DNA from: Endozoicomonas sp. ISHI1
GTDB lineage: Bacteria > Pseudomonadota > Gammaproteobacteria > Pseudomonadales > Endozoicomonadaceae
Direction: 5' to 3'
Assembly (NCBI RefSeq): GCF_024606225.1
Contig: NZ_JAGRPU010000002.1
Coordinates: 124,001-188,000 of the forward strand
Length of the DNA stretch: 64,000 nt
In this document: in pieces, positions 37,443 through 45,863 of the stretch
Layout: the number at the start of each line of letters is the position of its first letter
How positions within the stretch are numbered: position 1 is the stretch's first letter
Program-made: the position numbers and the translations under genes
Notes under the pieces: generated by a model
The model's database searches: none
What the model saw: the letters and a program-made list of their open reading frames with translations, nothing else
What the model was told of the DNA's origin: nothing

Positions 37443-38018
37443 ATGAGTCTGACCTCCACCCCAATATCAACACCCTCTCCCCAGAGTCTTGCCGAAGATC
37501 TGGCCAGATGTGCCCGGGGGGAACAAAAAGCCTTTAAACATCTTTATCAGCTGACTTCGTCGAAACTCTTTGCCTTGATCCTGCGTATATTGAAAGACAG
37601 AGAGCTTGCAGAAGATTGTCTTCAGCAGGTTTATATAAAGATCTGGCAGGCTTCCTCCAGCTATAACAGCAGCAAAGCTGCTCCCATGACCTGGATGAAC
37701 ACCATTGCCAGAAATCAGGCACTGGACCATCTGCGGAAACTGAACCGGGAGCCCCAGGTGGAAACGGAGGCGCTTGACCTGCAGGTCGACCAGAGTTCCA
37801 GTCAGGAACAAAAGATGACAGAAACACAGAACAGTCAGCAAGTCCACCGCTGTCTGAGAACTTTGAATGATAACCAGAGACGCTGTCTGGAACTCAGCTA
37901 TTTTGATGGAATGACTCATCAGAATCTTTCTAACCAGCTGGAAGTTCCTATCGGAACAGTGAAAACGTGGATTCGACGTGGACTGATGAGGTTGAAGGAA
38001 TGCATGACGACCGCTTAG
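37443..38018 (+). CDS. ECF-family RNA polymerase sigma factor
   Basis: A 191-residue extracytoplasmic-function sigma factor. Region 2 (about residues 25-95) holds FKHLYQLTSSKLFALILRIL, AEDCLQQVYIKIWQ and TWMNTIARNQALDHLRK. Region 4 (about 130-185) has LNDNQRRCLELSYFDGMTHQ and IGTVKTWIRRGLMRLKE. It overlaps by 19 bases with the start of its anti-sigma gene, the usual translational coupling. It resembles the SigK-like ECF group paired with RskA-type anti-sigma factors. The inducing signal and regulon are unknown. Confidence 0.93.
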   Translation: MSLTSTPISTPSPQSLAEDLARCARGEQKAFKHLYQLTSSKLFALILRILKDRELAEDCLQQVYIKIWQASSSYNSSKAAPMTWMNTIARNQALDHLRKLNREPQVETEALDLQVDQSSSQEQKMTETQNSQQVHRCLRTLNDNQRRCLELSYFDGMTHQNLSNQLEVPIGTVKTWIRRGLMRLKECMTTA

Positions 38019-38695
38019 ATCTAAGCAATCCTGATGAAAGAAATCAGGCTGCAGCAGACTATGTGCTCGGCCTGCTGACGCCTGATGAAAAGGCTCAATT
38101 TGAAGTATTAATGGCTGTTAGTCACGATGTTCAGCGTGAAGTAGACGAGTGGCGAGAGTACCTGGATACTCTGAACGAGGCTCTGCCTCCTGTCGAGCCT
38201 CCCAAGCATATTTGGAAAAATATTGAGCAAGCTACCAACAATAAAGAATCATTCTGGAGCAGCCTGAAGTTCTGGCAAGGTTCCGCTTTTGCTTCGGTTG
38301 CCCTGGCTCTTATGGTGGCTCTGGCGAATTTTCAGTCGGTAAACCCGGCGAACATGGAATACGTTTATGTCGTCAACAACCAGAAAAAAAGCCCCGGGTG
38401 GATTCTTAACGCATCATTGGGCAGTAAAAAACTGGTTATGGAAACCGTTCAGCCTGATTCCATCCCTGAAGGGAAAGCCTGTGAACTCTGGTTGGTGGTG
38501 GATGGTGTAGAGCCTGTTTCTCTGGGAATGCTGCCTGAATCAGGTACAAAAGAGATGACGATACCCAAGGGATGGGCAGAGAAGCTTTCCAAAGCGAAAA
38601 TTATTGTCACACTTGAAGACCAGAAGGGCGCACCCAACGGCTGGGACATGGGGCCTGTTCTGGATAAAGGTGACTGGAGCACTCGAACTTACTAA
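38000..38695 (+). CDS. RskA-like membrane anti-sigma factor
   Basis: A 231-residue partner of the sigma factor just upstream. It has an N-terminal cytoplasmic anti-sigma domain (AAADYVLGLLTPDEKAQFE, about residues 12-75), one membrane helix (FASVALALMVALANF, about 100-115) and a periplasmic RskA C-terminal domain (GWILNASLGSKKLVME, GKACELWLVVDGVEPVSLG). It would hold the sigma factor inactive until an envelope signal, often via proteolysis. The start at 38000 overlaps the sigma gene and has GAAGGA upstream. A terminator follows. Confidence 0.88.
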   Translation: MHDDRLDLSNPDERNQAAADYVLGLLTPDEKAQFEVLMAVSHDVQREVDEWREYLDTLNEALPPVEPPKHIWKNIEQATNNKESFWSSLKFWQGSAFASVALALMVALANFQSVNPANMEYVYVVNNQKKSPGWILNASLGSKKLVMETVQPDSIPEGKACELWLVVDGVEPVSLGMLPESGTKEMTIPKGWAEKLSKAKIIVTLEDQKGAPNGWDMGPVLDKGDWSTRTY

Positions 38696-38704
38696 CTTGT
38701 TTCG

Positions 38705-38730
38705 AGGCACTGCCTGACGGGGCAGTGCCT
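38705..38730. terminator. Bidirectional terminator-like hairpin
   Basis: AGGCACTGCC (38705-38714) and GGCAGTGCCT (38721-38730) form a perfect ten-pair stem with a six-base loop between the convergent anti-sigma and short-chain dehydrogenase genes. T-runs on either side are weak. Confidence 0.7.
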
Positions 38731-38740
38731 GATCTTCTAA

Positions 38741-39430
38741 TTACCAGGGAATCAGGGCACCATCATAGTTAAAAAACTGCCCGGTATTTTCCGGCCCAAG
38801 CTGCTCAATCACAGAAATCAGCCCTTTTATGGAGGTTCGGGTATCAATCAAAGCATTGGGTCCGCCCATATCCGTCACAACCCAGCCCGGATGACAGATA
38901 GCCACACTGACCCCCTTATCAGATAGATCCTGCGCCATACTTTTGCCAACAGCATTCAATGCCGCTTTTGAGGAACGGTAGATATAGCTTCCACCGCTTG
39001 TGTTATCAGCAATACTCCCCATTTTGCTGGTCATCAATACAATCTTTGAACCTTGAGGCATCAGCTCAAACAGTTCCTGCACCAGCAAAACCGGTGCAAT
39101 GGTGTTGACCTCCATGACCTTGTGCCACTCTTCAGATTCAACCTCGCCAAATTTCGCCCGCTGACCATAGATACCCGCATTATTAATCAGTATATCGATC
39201 TGCTCTCTCTGCAGCGTATGTTTAAGATTCATTCTCTGTGCGGGGTTGGTGACATCCAGAGGTACCGTTTCCAGTTTTTCGCTGTTCTGCTGCTTCAGGT
39301 TCAGCAAATCTTCTGCCGACTCTGGTGCCCGGCAGCAGGCATATACTTTGTAGCCTTTTTCCAAAAACTGCCTGCAATACTCCAGACCCAGACCCCGGTT
39401 TGCACCGGTCACCACCACCGTTTTAGTCAT
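38741..39430 (-). CDS. Short-chain dehydrogenase/reductase
   Basis: A 229-residue classical SDR. The nucleotide loop is TGANRGLGLEYCRQF, the NAG motif is ILINNAGIYG, and the catalytic Tyr-Lys pair is YIYRSSKAALN, with Ser in the preceding MTSKMGS. It resembles the CsgA/sniffer-like branch of NADP(H) SDRs; the substrate is unknown. The start at 39430 has AAGGAG seven bases upstream and overlaps the end of the deaminase gene by eight bases, so the two are likely cotranscribed. Confidence 0.9.
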   Translation of the reverse strand: MTKTVVVTGANRGLGLEYCRQFLEKGYKVYACCRAPESAEDLLNLKQQNSEKLETVPLDVTNPAQRMNLKHTLQREQIDILINNAGIYGQRAKFGEVESEEWHKVMEVNTIAPVLLVQELFELMPQGSKIVLMTSKMGSIADNTSGGSYIYRSSKAALNAVGKSMAQDLSDKGVSVAICHPGWVVTDMGGPNALIDTRTSIKGLISVIEQLGPENTGQFFNYDGALIPW

Positions 39431-40454
39431 CACTTAACTCCTTATAGAGAGTGTCCAGACGAGCCAGATGCCGGGATCGTTCTGAACTCTCAAGAAAACT
39501 GGCATTGAAGCTGTTTCGTATCAATTGATAAACAGCCTGATCGTCCAACCCTAAGGCTTGCTGCGTAGCATGGAAATTATCGTTGATATAACCACCAAAA
39601 TAGGAAGGATCATCAGAATTGACAGTGACACAAAGTCCTTTATCCAGCATCTGCTTCAGATTATGTTCTGACAAACTGTCAAATACACACAATTTGACAT
39701 TCGAAAGGGGACACACTGTCAGGGGAATTTTGTTCTCAACCAGATACTGAACCAGACTCTCGTCATCCAAACATCGAACACCATGGTCAATCCGCAACAC
39801 TTTAAGTGCATTCAAAGCTCCCCAGATGTAGTCTGCCGGACCCTCTTCTCCCGCATGAGCAACGGTCTTCAACCCAGCCTGTATGGCTTGGTCAAAGACC
39901 TCTGCAAACATCTCCGGAGGGTGCCCCAGCTCCGTTGAATCCAGACCCACACCGACCAGTCGCTGATGCCATGGTTTGGACATTTCAAAAGTATTCAGCG
40001 CTGCCTCAGCTCCTAAATGACGAAGAAAACACATAATAGTATGACTGCTGATACCCAACTGCTTTCTGCCATCCTGAAGAGCGGCATCCATTCCCTCAAA
40101 CACAGTGCCAAACGGGATACCTCTGCCAGTGTGGGTCTGTGGATCAAAGAAAATCTCGGTATGAACTACATTGTCTTTTTGACAGCGCTCCAGATACGCC
40201 CAGGTCAAATCATAAAAATCCTGTTCGGTCTGTAGAACATTTGCACCAGCATAATAAATGTCCAGAAAGGATTGCAGGTTGGAAAACTGATAGGCGTCCC
40301 GGACTTCTTTAACGCTTTGGTAAGGCAGGCTGATTTCATTTCTTTCAGCCAGAGACAACATCAGTTCAGGTTCCAGGGTACCTTCAATATGCAGATGAAG
40401 TTCTGCCTTGGGTAACGAGTCAATCATGGAAGAATCTACCTTTTCATCTGTCAT
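39423..40454 (-). CDS. Adenosine/adenine deaminase family enzyme
   Basis: A 343-residue zinc metal-dependent hydrolase of the adenosine/AMP deaminase superfamily. Metal and catalytic residues are visible in KAELHLHIEGTLEPEL, TVAHAGEEG, RIDHGVRC and VNSDDPSYFGGYI. The motif CPLSNVKLCVF is typical of the adenine deaminase (Aah1-type) subgroup, where adenine rather than adenosine is the substrate. The deaminated product, hypoxanthine, would enter purine salvage. It is read leftward and is divergent from the gene at 40479. Confidence 0.88.
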   Translation of the reverse strand: MTDEKVDSSMIDSLPKAELHLHIEGTLEPELMLSLAERNEISLPYQSVKEVRDAYQFSNLQSFLDIYYAGANVLQTEQDFYDLTWAYLERCQKDNVVHTEIFFDPQTHTGRGIPFGTVFEGMDAALQDGRKQLGISSHTIMCFLRHLGAEAALNTFEMSKPWHQRLVGVGLDSTELGHPPEMFAEVFDQAIQAGLKTVAHAGEEGPADYIWGALNALKVLRIDHGVRCLDDESLVQYLVENKIPLTVCPLSNVKLCVFDSLSEHNLKQMLDKGLCVTVNSDDPSYFGGYINDNFHATQQALGLDDQAVYQLIRNSFNASFLESSERSRHLARLDTLYKELSDD

Positions 40455-40478
40455 TAAAGATCGTCAGGAACTTGTTCT

Positions 40479-41357
40479 TTGAATGAATACTGCATTTCCA
40501 CGTTAAAAAGAGCTATTCTTTCTAAAGATACTTATTATAACGCTCTGGCTGCAAGTCAGGCAGCGATATCAGGAAGGATGCTTTCGCTTTCAGGCGTCTT
40601 TTCCGGCAAAAAACCATGGAATGGCACTATGTCGAAGATTGATGGCTCAGGACAACCTCCCTCCCAAACACAATTTGAACCCAGCCGACCGCCTGTAAAT
40701 CAGGGCAGTGGTGCTTCTGATGAAACGCAACCGAAGAAATATCTTTCAAAAGAGAAGCCGCTGTCAGGACCAGAAAAGAAATCGATTCTCTCCAGAGGCG
40801 TCAAATCAACGCCTTCAGAAGGTAAACTGGCACCTGCAGACTTGGGTATGATGCTGAAATTTTTTGAAAAAGGTGATTTGGTCGGTGCTCGGGAATCCAT
40901 GGAACGTTTCATCAAGGATCTGAATCAACTCGATAAACTGATTTCTACCTTACCAAAAGATCAATCAGAGGGAGCCAAAAAATTGTTAGTCACCTTCGCT
41001 GGGCAGCTCACTGCTGACGATATTGTCAGTAAACTGGTGGTTTCAGACGTTTCACTGGAAGAACAGTTTGAACAAATCAGTGGCTACATGACCCAGCTGG
41101 GAACCTCAGAGAGCCCGGTCAGAACAATTGCCAAAATAAGGGCAGATGAGTACCTCAGTAACAGCAGTCTGGGACAGAACCAACTTCAGGAAATGACCAG
41201 ACTCATGGAGGAGAAATGCCTCTTCTCTTTAAGTCAGACAGCCAACAAACTCGGATTAATGTTACAGGAAGGTGAGCTGACACCTGACCAGCAGAAAGCT
41301 GTGGAACAGCAGCTTCGTCAGATGCGCATCGAAATGTCGGCTTTTAACGGCACTTAG
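40479..41357 (+). CDS. Hypothetical helical protein, possible T3SS-associated
   Basis: A 292-residue protein I do not recognise. The first 120 residues are Ser/Pro/Gln/Lys-rich and probably disordered (SGQPPSQTQFEPSRPP). The rest is helical with many Leu and Gln (EEQFEQISGYMTQLG, MTRLMEEKCLFSLSQTANK, PDQQKAVEQQLRQMRIEM). No signal peptide or membrane segment is seen. The start is probably TTG 40479, with AGGAA nine bases before; ATG at 40578 or 40629 are alternatives with poorer sites. The disordered N-terminus plus helical C-terminus is seen in many secreted T3SS proteins and chaperone-bound substrates, but this is inference. A strong terminator follows. Confidence 0.5.
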   Translation: MNEYCISTLKRAILSKDTYYNALAASQAAISGRMLSLSGVFSGKKPWNGTMSKIDGSGQPPSQTQFEPSRPPVNQGSGASDETQPKKYLSKEKPLSGPEKKSILSRGVKSTPSEGKLAPADLGMMLKFFEKGDLVGARESMERFIKDLNQLDKLISTLPKDQSEGAKKLLVTFAGQLTADDIVSKLVVSDVSLEEQFEQISGYMTQLGTSESPVRTIAKIRADEYLSNSSLGQNQLQEMTRLMEEKCLFSLSQTANKLGLMLQEGELTPDQQKAVEQQLRQMRIEMSAFNGT

Positions 41358-41364
41358 ATATGAT

Positions 41365-41395
41365 AAAAGCCGTCAAAGGCTGTCTGACGGCTTTT
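41365..41395. terminator. Rho-independent terminator
   Basis: AAAAGCCGTCA (41365-41375) and TGACGGCTTTT (41385-41395) form a perfect eleven-pair stem with a nine-base loop. The stem itself ends in T4 on the plus strand and, read leftward, in T4 on the minus strand, so it can stop both the gene at 40479 and the convergent frdABCD operon. Confidence 0.85.
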
Positions 41396-41417
41396 CTTGA
41401 TCGGAAACCTCATTAAA

Positions 41418-41768
41418 TCAGGACAGTACCAGAATCACAGTCACCACACTCAAAACCAGAGTAGCTCCATATAACATTACTTTAAGCCCTGCCCCCGGAT
41501 GAACACCCAAATCATGCAGGCCGTGGTAAATACGGTGGATACAGGCCCAATAGGAAGGCACCAGGGCGACCAGAAGAACCAACTGTCCAATCAGATTATT
41601 CAAGAAGAAACCAGACATTCTTTCATAAGACAGTGCTTCTGCTGGAATCACGCCCAAAGATACCGCCAGAATCACCAGGATCGTAGCCGGGAAGAAAAAA
41701 GCGATTGTTGTTCCACCAGCGCCGAACAGGCTCCAAAGCAACGGCTCAATGTGTCTTTTCTGACTCAT
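41418..41768 (-). CDS. frdD: Fumarate reductase membrane subunit D
   Basis: A 116-residue subunit with three membrane helices that, with FrdC, anchors the FrdAB catalytic dimer and binds menaquinol. Typical FrdD sequence is seen in EPLLWSLFGAGGTTIAFFFP and HRIYHGLHDLGVH. The start is set at 41768 because GAGGGAG lies six bases before; an upstream TTG overlaps the end of frdC. It is the last gene of frdABCD. Confidence 0.93.
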   Translation of the reverse strand: MSQKRHIEPLLWSLFGAGGTTIAFFFPATILVILAVSLGVIPAEALSYERMSGFFLNNLIGQLVLLVALVPSYWACIHRIYHGLHDLGVHPGAGLKVMLYGATLVLSVVTVILVLS

Positions 41769-41779
41769 GACCATCTCCC

Positions 41780-42166
41780 TCAAAACAGCACAGCAGCAGC
41801 GAAAATAATGACAGAAACACCTGCCAGACCTGCATACATCAGTTTATTGACTACATGATCAGCCACCATCTTGCGAATCTGCTGAGGCAATACCCGTGGT
41901 GTCATATCAAAATAAGTGGCTGCATGAAACAGAGTCATCCCTAGCGTCACAACCGTGAACAGAATCATCAGAGGATTAGCCTGAAAAGAAAGCCAGCCCT
42001 CCCAGGCGTCTCCACCACGGGTCAGCTGAACAATACCAAAGAACAAGTTGATGCTGTATAGCGCATCAAACACACAGGTCGCTTCCCTGATCATGTAGGT
42101 GCGATAAAAAAGATGATCCATATACCAAGTGCGCTTCATAGGACGCACATAAGGACGACGACTCAT
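41780..42166 (-). CDS. frdC: Fumarate reductase membrane subunit C
   Basis: A 128-residue three-helix anchor subunit. It has the FrdC start RRPYVRPMKRTWYMDHLFYRT-like and a membrane helix pattern with REATCVFDALYSINLF and LMILFTVVTLGMTLFHAATY. The start ATG overlaps the frdB stop codon by one base (TGATG) and has AAAGGAGG six bases upstream. FrdC and FrdD together take electrons from menaquinol. Confidence 0.94.
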   Translation of the reverse strand: MSRRPYVRPMKRTWYMDHLFYRTYMIREATCVFDALYSINLFFGIVQLTRGGDAWEGWLSFQANPLMILFTVVTLGMTLFHAATYFDMTPRVLPQQIRKMVADHVVNKLMYAGLAGVSVIIFAAAVLF

Positions 42167-42912
42167 CACTTACCTCCTTTACGCGGCATCAGGAAAGACA
42201 AAGCCCAATCCTGAGCACCATGCAACTTGTTCTGGTTGATAGCTGCAGCAGGATCGACATTCTTTGGGCAGACCTCTGAGCAATAGCCCACAAAGGTACA
42301 GGACCAAACACCGTTCTTGCTCTGAATCACTTCTGTGCGCTCATCATACCCGTCATCCCTTGTATCCAGATTGTAACGGTGTCCCAGTGCGATAACGGCT
42401 GGCCCGGTAAACAGTGGGTTAATCCCCATTTGTGGGCAGGCTGAGTAACAGAGCATGCAGTTAATGCAGCTGGAGAACTGCTTGTAAAGGCCCAGCTCTT
42501 TGGGTGTCTGCTTGTTTACACCTTCTGCAACCGGTTTTTCCATTGCATTAATAATATAAGGCTTCACAGACTCCAGTTTTTTGATGAAGTCTTCTGCATC
42601 CACCACCAGGTCACGCTCAATCGGGAAGTTGGCCAGTGGCTCTACCTTGATGGTGCTTTTGTAATCCCTCAGGAAGGTCTCACAGCCCAGCTTGGGCGTG
42701 CCATTAATGACCATGCCGCAGCTTCCGCAAACAGCCATCCGGCAAGACCAGCGATAGGCCAGAGAAGAGTCCAGTTCGTCCTTGATGTACTCAAGGGCAT
42801 CCAGCACAGACCACTCTTCAAGAAAAGGAACCTCAAATCTACCGTAGCCGGGCTTCTCATCGCTTTCCGGGTTGTACCTCAGAATTTCGATGTTGATTGT
42901 CTTTTTACTCAT
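42166..42912 (-). CDS. frdB: Fumarate reductase iron-sulfur subunit
   Basis: A 248-residue subunit carrying three Fe-S clusters between the FrdA flavin and the quinone site. Cys motifs are seen: the [2Fe-2S] set in [15 protein letters not shown], and the [4Fe-4S]/[3Fe-4S] sets in [15 protein letters not shown] and [17 protein letters not shown]. The SACPQMG sequence fits Frd better than Sdh, as does the linkage with FrdC/D type anchors. GGGAGGG lies six bases before the start. Confidence 0.97.
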   Translation of the reverse strand: MSKKTINIEILRYNPESDEKPGYGRFEVPFLEEWSVLDALEYIKDELDSSLAYRWSCRMAVCGSCGMVINGTPKLGCETFLRDYKSTIKVEPLANFPIERDLVVDAEDFIKKLESVKPYIINAMEKPVAEGVNKQTPKELGLYKQFSSCINCMLCYSACPQMGINPLFTGPAVIALGHRYNLDTRDDGYDERTEVIQSKNGVWSCTFVGYCSEVCPKNVDPAAAINQNKLHGAQDWALSFLMPRKGGK

Positions 42913-42926
42913 TTACAGCCCTCCCG

Positions 42927-44711
42927 TCACTTTGCATCCGGCACCGCAGCACCCTTCTCAGCCGCTGCACCGTAAACACGCTCTTCTGGCTGATAACGAG
43001 TAATATTGACATCCTGATAGTCCAAACGGGGAGCTGAGTCACCGTTATAATATGCCAGAGTATGTTTCAGGAAGTTCTCGTCGTCACGATTGTCAAAACC
43101 ATCAATTCGCTGATGAGCACCACGGGATTCCCTTCGATTCAGCGCTCCTACTGCAATGGTTTCAGCAACAGCCAGGGAGCTTTGCAGTTCAAAAGCCTGC
43201 AAGAGTTCAGTGTTAAAAACCTTGCTGCGGTCTTCAACCTGTAAATTACGAAAGCGCTCACGAAGCTCTGCAATCTTATCGACCCCTTCCTGCATCTCTT
43301 CGCCAATTCGGAAGATACCAAAGCAACGCTCCATAGTTTTCACCATCTCTTGACGAATGTGAGAAGCTTTTTCAGTGCCCTTCGCATTGCGCAGATTTTC
43401 GATGCTGGAGAGATGCATTTTCGCCTGATCCAACAGCTTTTTCTCATCAGGCATCACAGCCTGCTGAGCAAACCCGGCCGCTTTATCACCGGCCATTGCA
43501 CCGAATACCACCGTTTCCGCCAGGGAATTTGAGCCCAAACGATTAGCACCGTGCATGCCAATGCTGGCGCATTCACCGGCAGCGTAGAGGCCTGGAATAT
43601 CGGCCGCACAGTTGATATCGGTACGGATCCCCCCCATGGTGTAGTGAACCGCAGGACGAACCGGAACAGCCTGATGAACAGGATCAACACCTACATAGTT
43701 TTTAGCCAGTGAGCAGATCAGGGGCAGGCGCTCCATCAATTTCTTTTCACCCAGATGGCGAAGATCCAGCAGCACAGCATCACCAAGAGGAGTTTCAATG
43801 GTGTTGCCCTTACGCTGCTCATTCCAGAAAGCCTGGGAGAGCTTGTCACGCGGGCCCAGTTCCATGTATTTGTTCCTTGGCTGGCCCACCGGTGTTTCTG
43901 GCCCCAGACCGTAATCCTGAAGATAGCGATAGCCATGCTTATTGAGCAGAATGCCACCTTCGCCACGACAACCTTCGGTCATCAGAATGCCCGAACCGGG
44001 CAGACCGGTTGGATGGTATTGAACAAACTCCATATCTCTCAGTGGCGCCCCCGCTCTCATAGCCATACCATGACCATCACCGGTGACAATGGCGCCATTG
44101 GTATTGAAGCGGAATACACGACCAGAACCACCGGTTGCCAGAATCACGGATTTTGCCAGGAAAACCTTCGGCTCCCCTGTTTTTACTTCAATAGCAACCA
44201 CACCCTGAACACGACCCTCTTCAACAATCAGATCGGTAGCAAAGTATTCGTCGAAACGTTCAATCGCAGGATATTTGACGGATGTCTGGTAAAGCGTGTG
44301 TAACATGTGGAAACCGGATTTGTCGGCAGCAAACCAGGTTCTCTCAATCTTCATGCCGCCAAAAGGACGTACGTTAACATCACCATTCGGCTTACGACTC
44401 CAGGGGCATCCCCAGTGCTCCAGACGAATCATTTCTTCTGTAGAGTTCTGAACAAAGTAATCGACAACATCCTGATCACAAAGCCAGTCGCCACCGGAAA
44501 CGGTATCCTTGAAGTGATTCTCGAAAGAATCATGATCCTGAATAACGCCTGCTGCCCCCCCTTCTGCCGCCACGGTGTGACTGCGCATCGGGTATACTTT
44601 TGAGAGCAGTGCAATATTCAGGTTTGGGTCTTTTTCTGCAACCGCTATAGCAGCACGAAGTCCGGCACCACCAGCACCTACAATTGCAACATCGGTCTTG
44701 ATGACCTGCAT
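42927..44711 (-). CDS. frdA: Fumarate reductase flavoprotein subunit
   Basis: The 594-residue catalytic subunit reduces fumarate to succinate in anaerobic respiration. Motifs are the FAD fold VAIVGAGGAGLRAAIAVA, the covalent-FAD histidine in MRSHTVAAEGGAAG, HPTGLPGSGILMTEG and GGIRTDINCAADIPGLYAAGE. The start at 44711 (MQVIKTDVA) is chosen from alignment with the FAD domain; AGAGG lies upstream. The longer frame adds 19 residues of no family likeness. It heads the frdABCD operon, indicating a facultative anaerobic lifestyle. Confidence 0.97.
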   Translation of the reverse strand: MQVIKTDVAIVGAGGAGLRAAIAVAEKDPNLNIALLSKVYPMRSHTVAAEGGAAGVIQDHDSFENHFKDTVSGGDWLCDQDVVDYFVQNSTEEMIRLEHWGCPWSRKPNGDVNVRPFGGMKIERTWFAADKSGFHMLHTLYQTSVKYPAIERFDEYFATDLIVEEGRVQGVVAIEVKTGEPKVFLAKSVILATGGSGRVFRFNTNGAIVTGDGHGMAMRAGAPLRDMEFVQYHPTGLPGSGILMTEGCRGEGGILLNKHGYRYLQDYGLGPETPVGQPRNKYMELGPRDKLSQAFWNEQRKGNTIETPLGDAVLLDLRHLGEKKLMERLPLICSLAKNYVGVDPVHQAVPVRPAVHYTMGGIRTDINCAADIPGLYAAGECASIGMHGANRLGSNSLAETVVFGAMAGDKAAGFAQQAVMPDEKKLLDQAKMHLSSIENLRNAKGTEKASHIRQEMVKTMERCFGIFRIGEEMQEGVDKIAELRERFRNLQVEDRSKVFNTELLQAFELQSSLAVAETIAVGALNRRESRGAHQRIDGFDNRDDENFLKHTLAYYNGDSAPRLDYQDVNITRYQPEERVYGAAAEKGAAVPDAK

Positions 44712-45197
44712 TTTATGCCAACCTCTACTGAAGGTCCGGTCTTTCAGCCTGGCAGCAGACTCCATCACAACCGGACAGGGTTAAGTGAAATCGTTGAAAG
44801 GAAACCTATTGGGAAATGTCTGGATACTGCCTATTGAGAGGATTTTCAGTGCTCACATTGAAAATCAGTATAGCTCTATTCAAGACCCTTACGGCTCATG
44901 CCATCGCAGTGGTCAGCCAAACCCGTTAACAAGTTAACGAGTTCAATATACTCACTAATAACATCTGAAGCAATCACGTGAAATCCCATAGATATGAGTA
45001 TTCAACACATCCTGACTCTCACAGGGAAAAGTACAAATTCTGAACCATTTTCCTTCAAACAAAAACATTCAGAGAAATCAGTTTCTGAGCATGATGTGTA
45101 ACAGACAGACATTTTCCTGTGGATAACGGTAAGCATCCCTGAGTCAGGGAGTGAGAAAAAAACTATAGAAGATTATATTTTCAAATATGAGTCACGA
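44712..45197. other. Intergenic region upstream of frdABCD with a 16-bp palindrome
   Basis: About 486 bases with no supported gene, between frdA and sctL, both leftward. It should hold the frd promoter. CGTTAAC-AA-GTTAACG (44934-44949) is a perfect inverted repeat and a candidate operator. I looked for a TTGAT-N4-ATCAA FNR site and saw no convincing match. sctL ends the T3SS unit without an obvious T-rich terminator. Confidence 0.45.
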
Positions 45198-45863
45198 TCA
45201 TTGTGTCTCATCGAACATGGAGTGATCATTGGTAATACTGTTTACAGCTTCAGAATTAATTCTTTCAAAACGTTTTTGTAGTGCCTTGATCTGCAGATCC
45301 ACGCTGGCATCAACCACCCCAACATCACTCTCCATGATACAATCCCCCGTAGACAGACGCTGATCCGAAACCAGGTTGATAAAGCCTACACCTTTGTATT
45401 CCGCCAGTATTTCATTAAGCCTTGCTTTAACCATCTTGAATTGACTGGGCGGGATACGAATGGTGACTTGCTTTTCATTTCTGACGTGCTGTAGTGCATT
45501 TTTTACCAGACTTACGGCAAGCTCTTCCTGATCATATTCACCAATTATTTTTTTAATCCCCGACATTAAAATATCAGCCAGAGCTTTCTCCACCTCTGAG
45601 AGATAGTTTATGGTTCGGCTGACGACCTTAAGCATTTGCTCAGCCTGATCAACCTTACTTTCTGCTAACCCTTCTTCAAAACCTCTTTGCTTTTCCTTCT
45701 CATAGGCCTGACGAGACTGCTCCAGTATTTCTCTGGCATGATCCCGGGCTTTCTTGATAATGTCTTTAGACTCAAGATAGTCTGCATAATCTTGTGTTTT
45801 CAGGACTTTCGCTGACGGGTCAATCGTCAACTGTCCGGAAGTCAGACGAACAGGTGACGCCAT
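45198..45863 (-). CDS. sctL: T3SS stator protein SctL
   Basis: SctL (YscL) is the cytoplasmic stator that holds and regulates the T3SS ATPase SctN beneath the export gate. The 221-residue protein has a long charged coiled-coil N-terminal half (ARDHAREILEQSRQAYEKEK) and a globular C-terminal half with VTIRIPPSQFKMVKARLNEI, LVSDQRLSTGDCIMESDVGVVDAS, typical of the FliH/YscL family. It overlaps sctK by 22 bases. The cognate ATPase gene is not in the window. Confidence 0.93.
   Translation of the reverse strand: MASPVRLTSGQLTIDPSAKVLKTQDYADYLESKDIIKKARDHAREILEQSRQAYEKEKQRGFEEGLAESKVDQAEQMLKVVSRTINYLSEVEKALADILMSGIKKIIGEYDQEELAVSLVKNALQHVRNEKQVTIRIPPSQFKMVKARLNEILAEYKGVGFINLVSDQRLSTGDCIMESDVGVVDASVDLQIKALQKRFERINSEAVNSITNDHSMFDETQ

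Noticed and set aside
41418-44711. Succinate dehydrogenase instead of fumarate reductase
   Set aside because: The two small anchors match FrdC and FrdD, the order is frdABCD, and the FrdB Cys motifs fit; sdh order and anchors differ.
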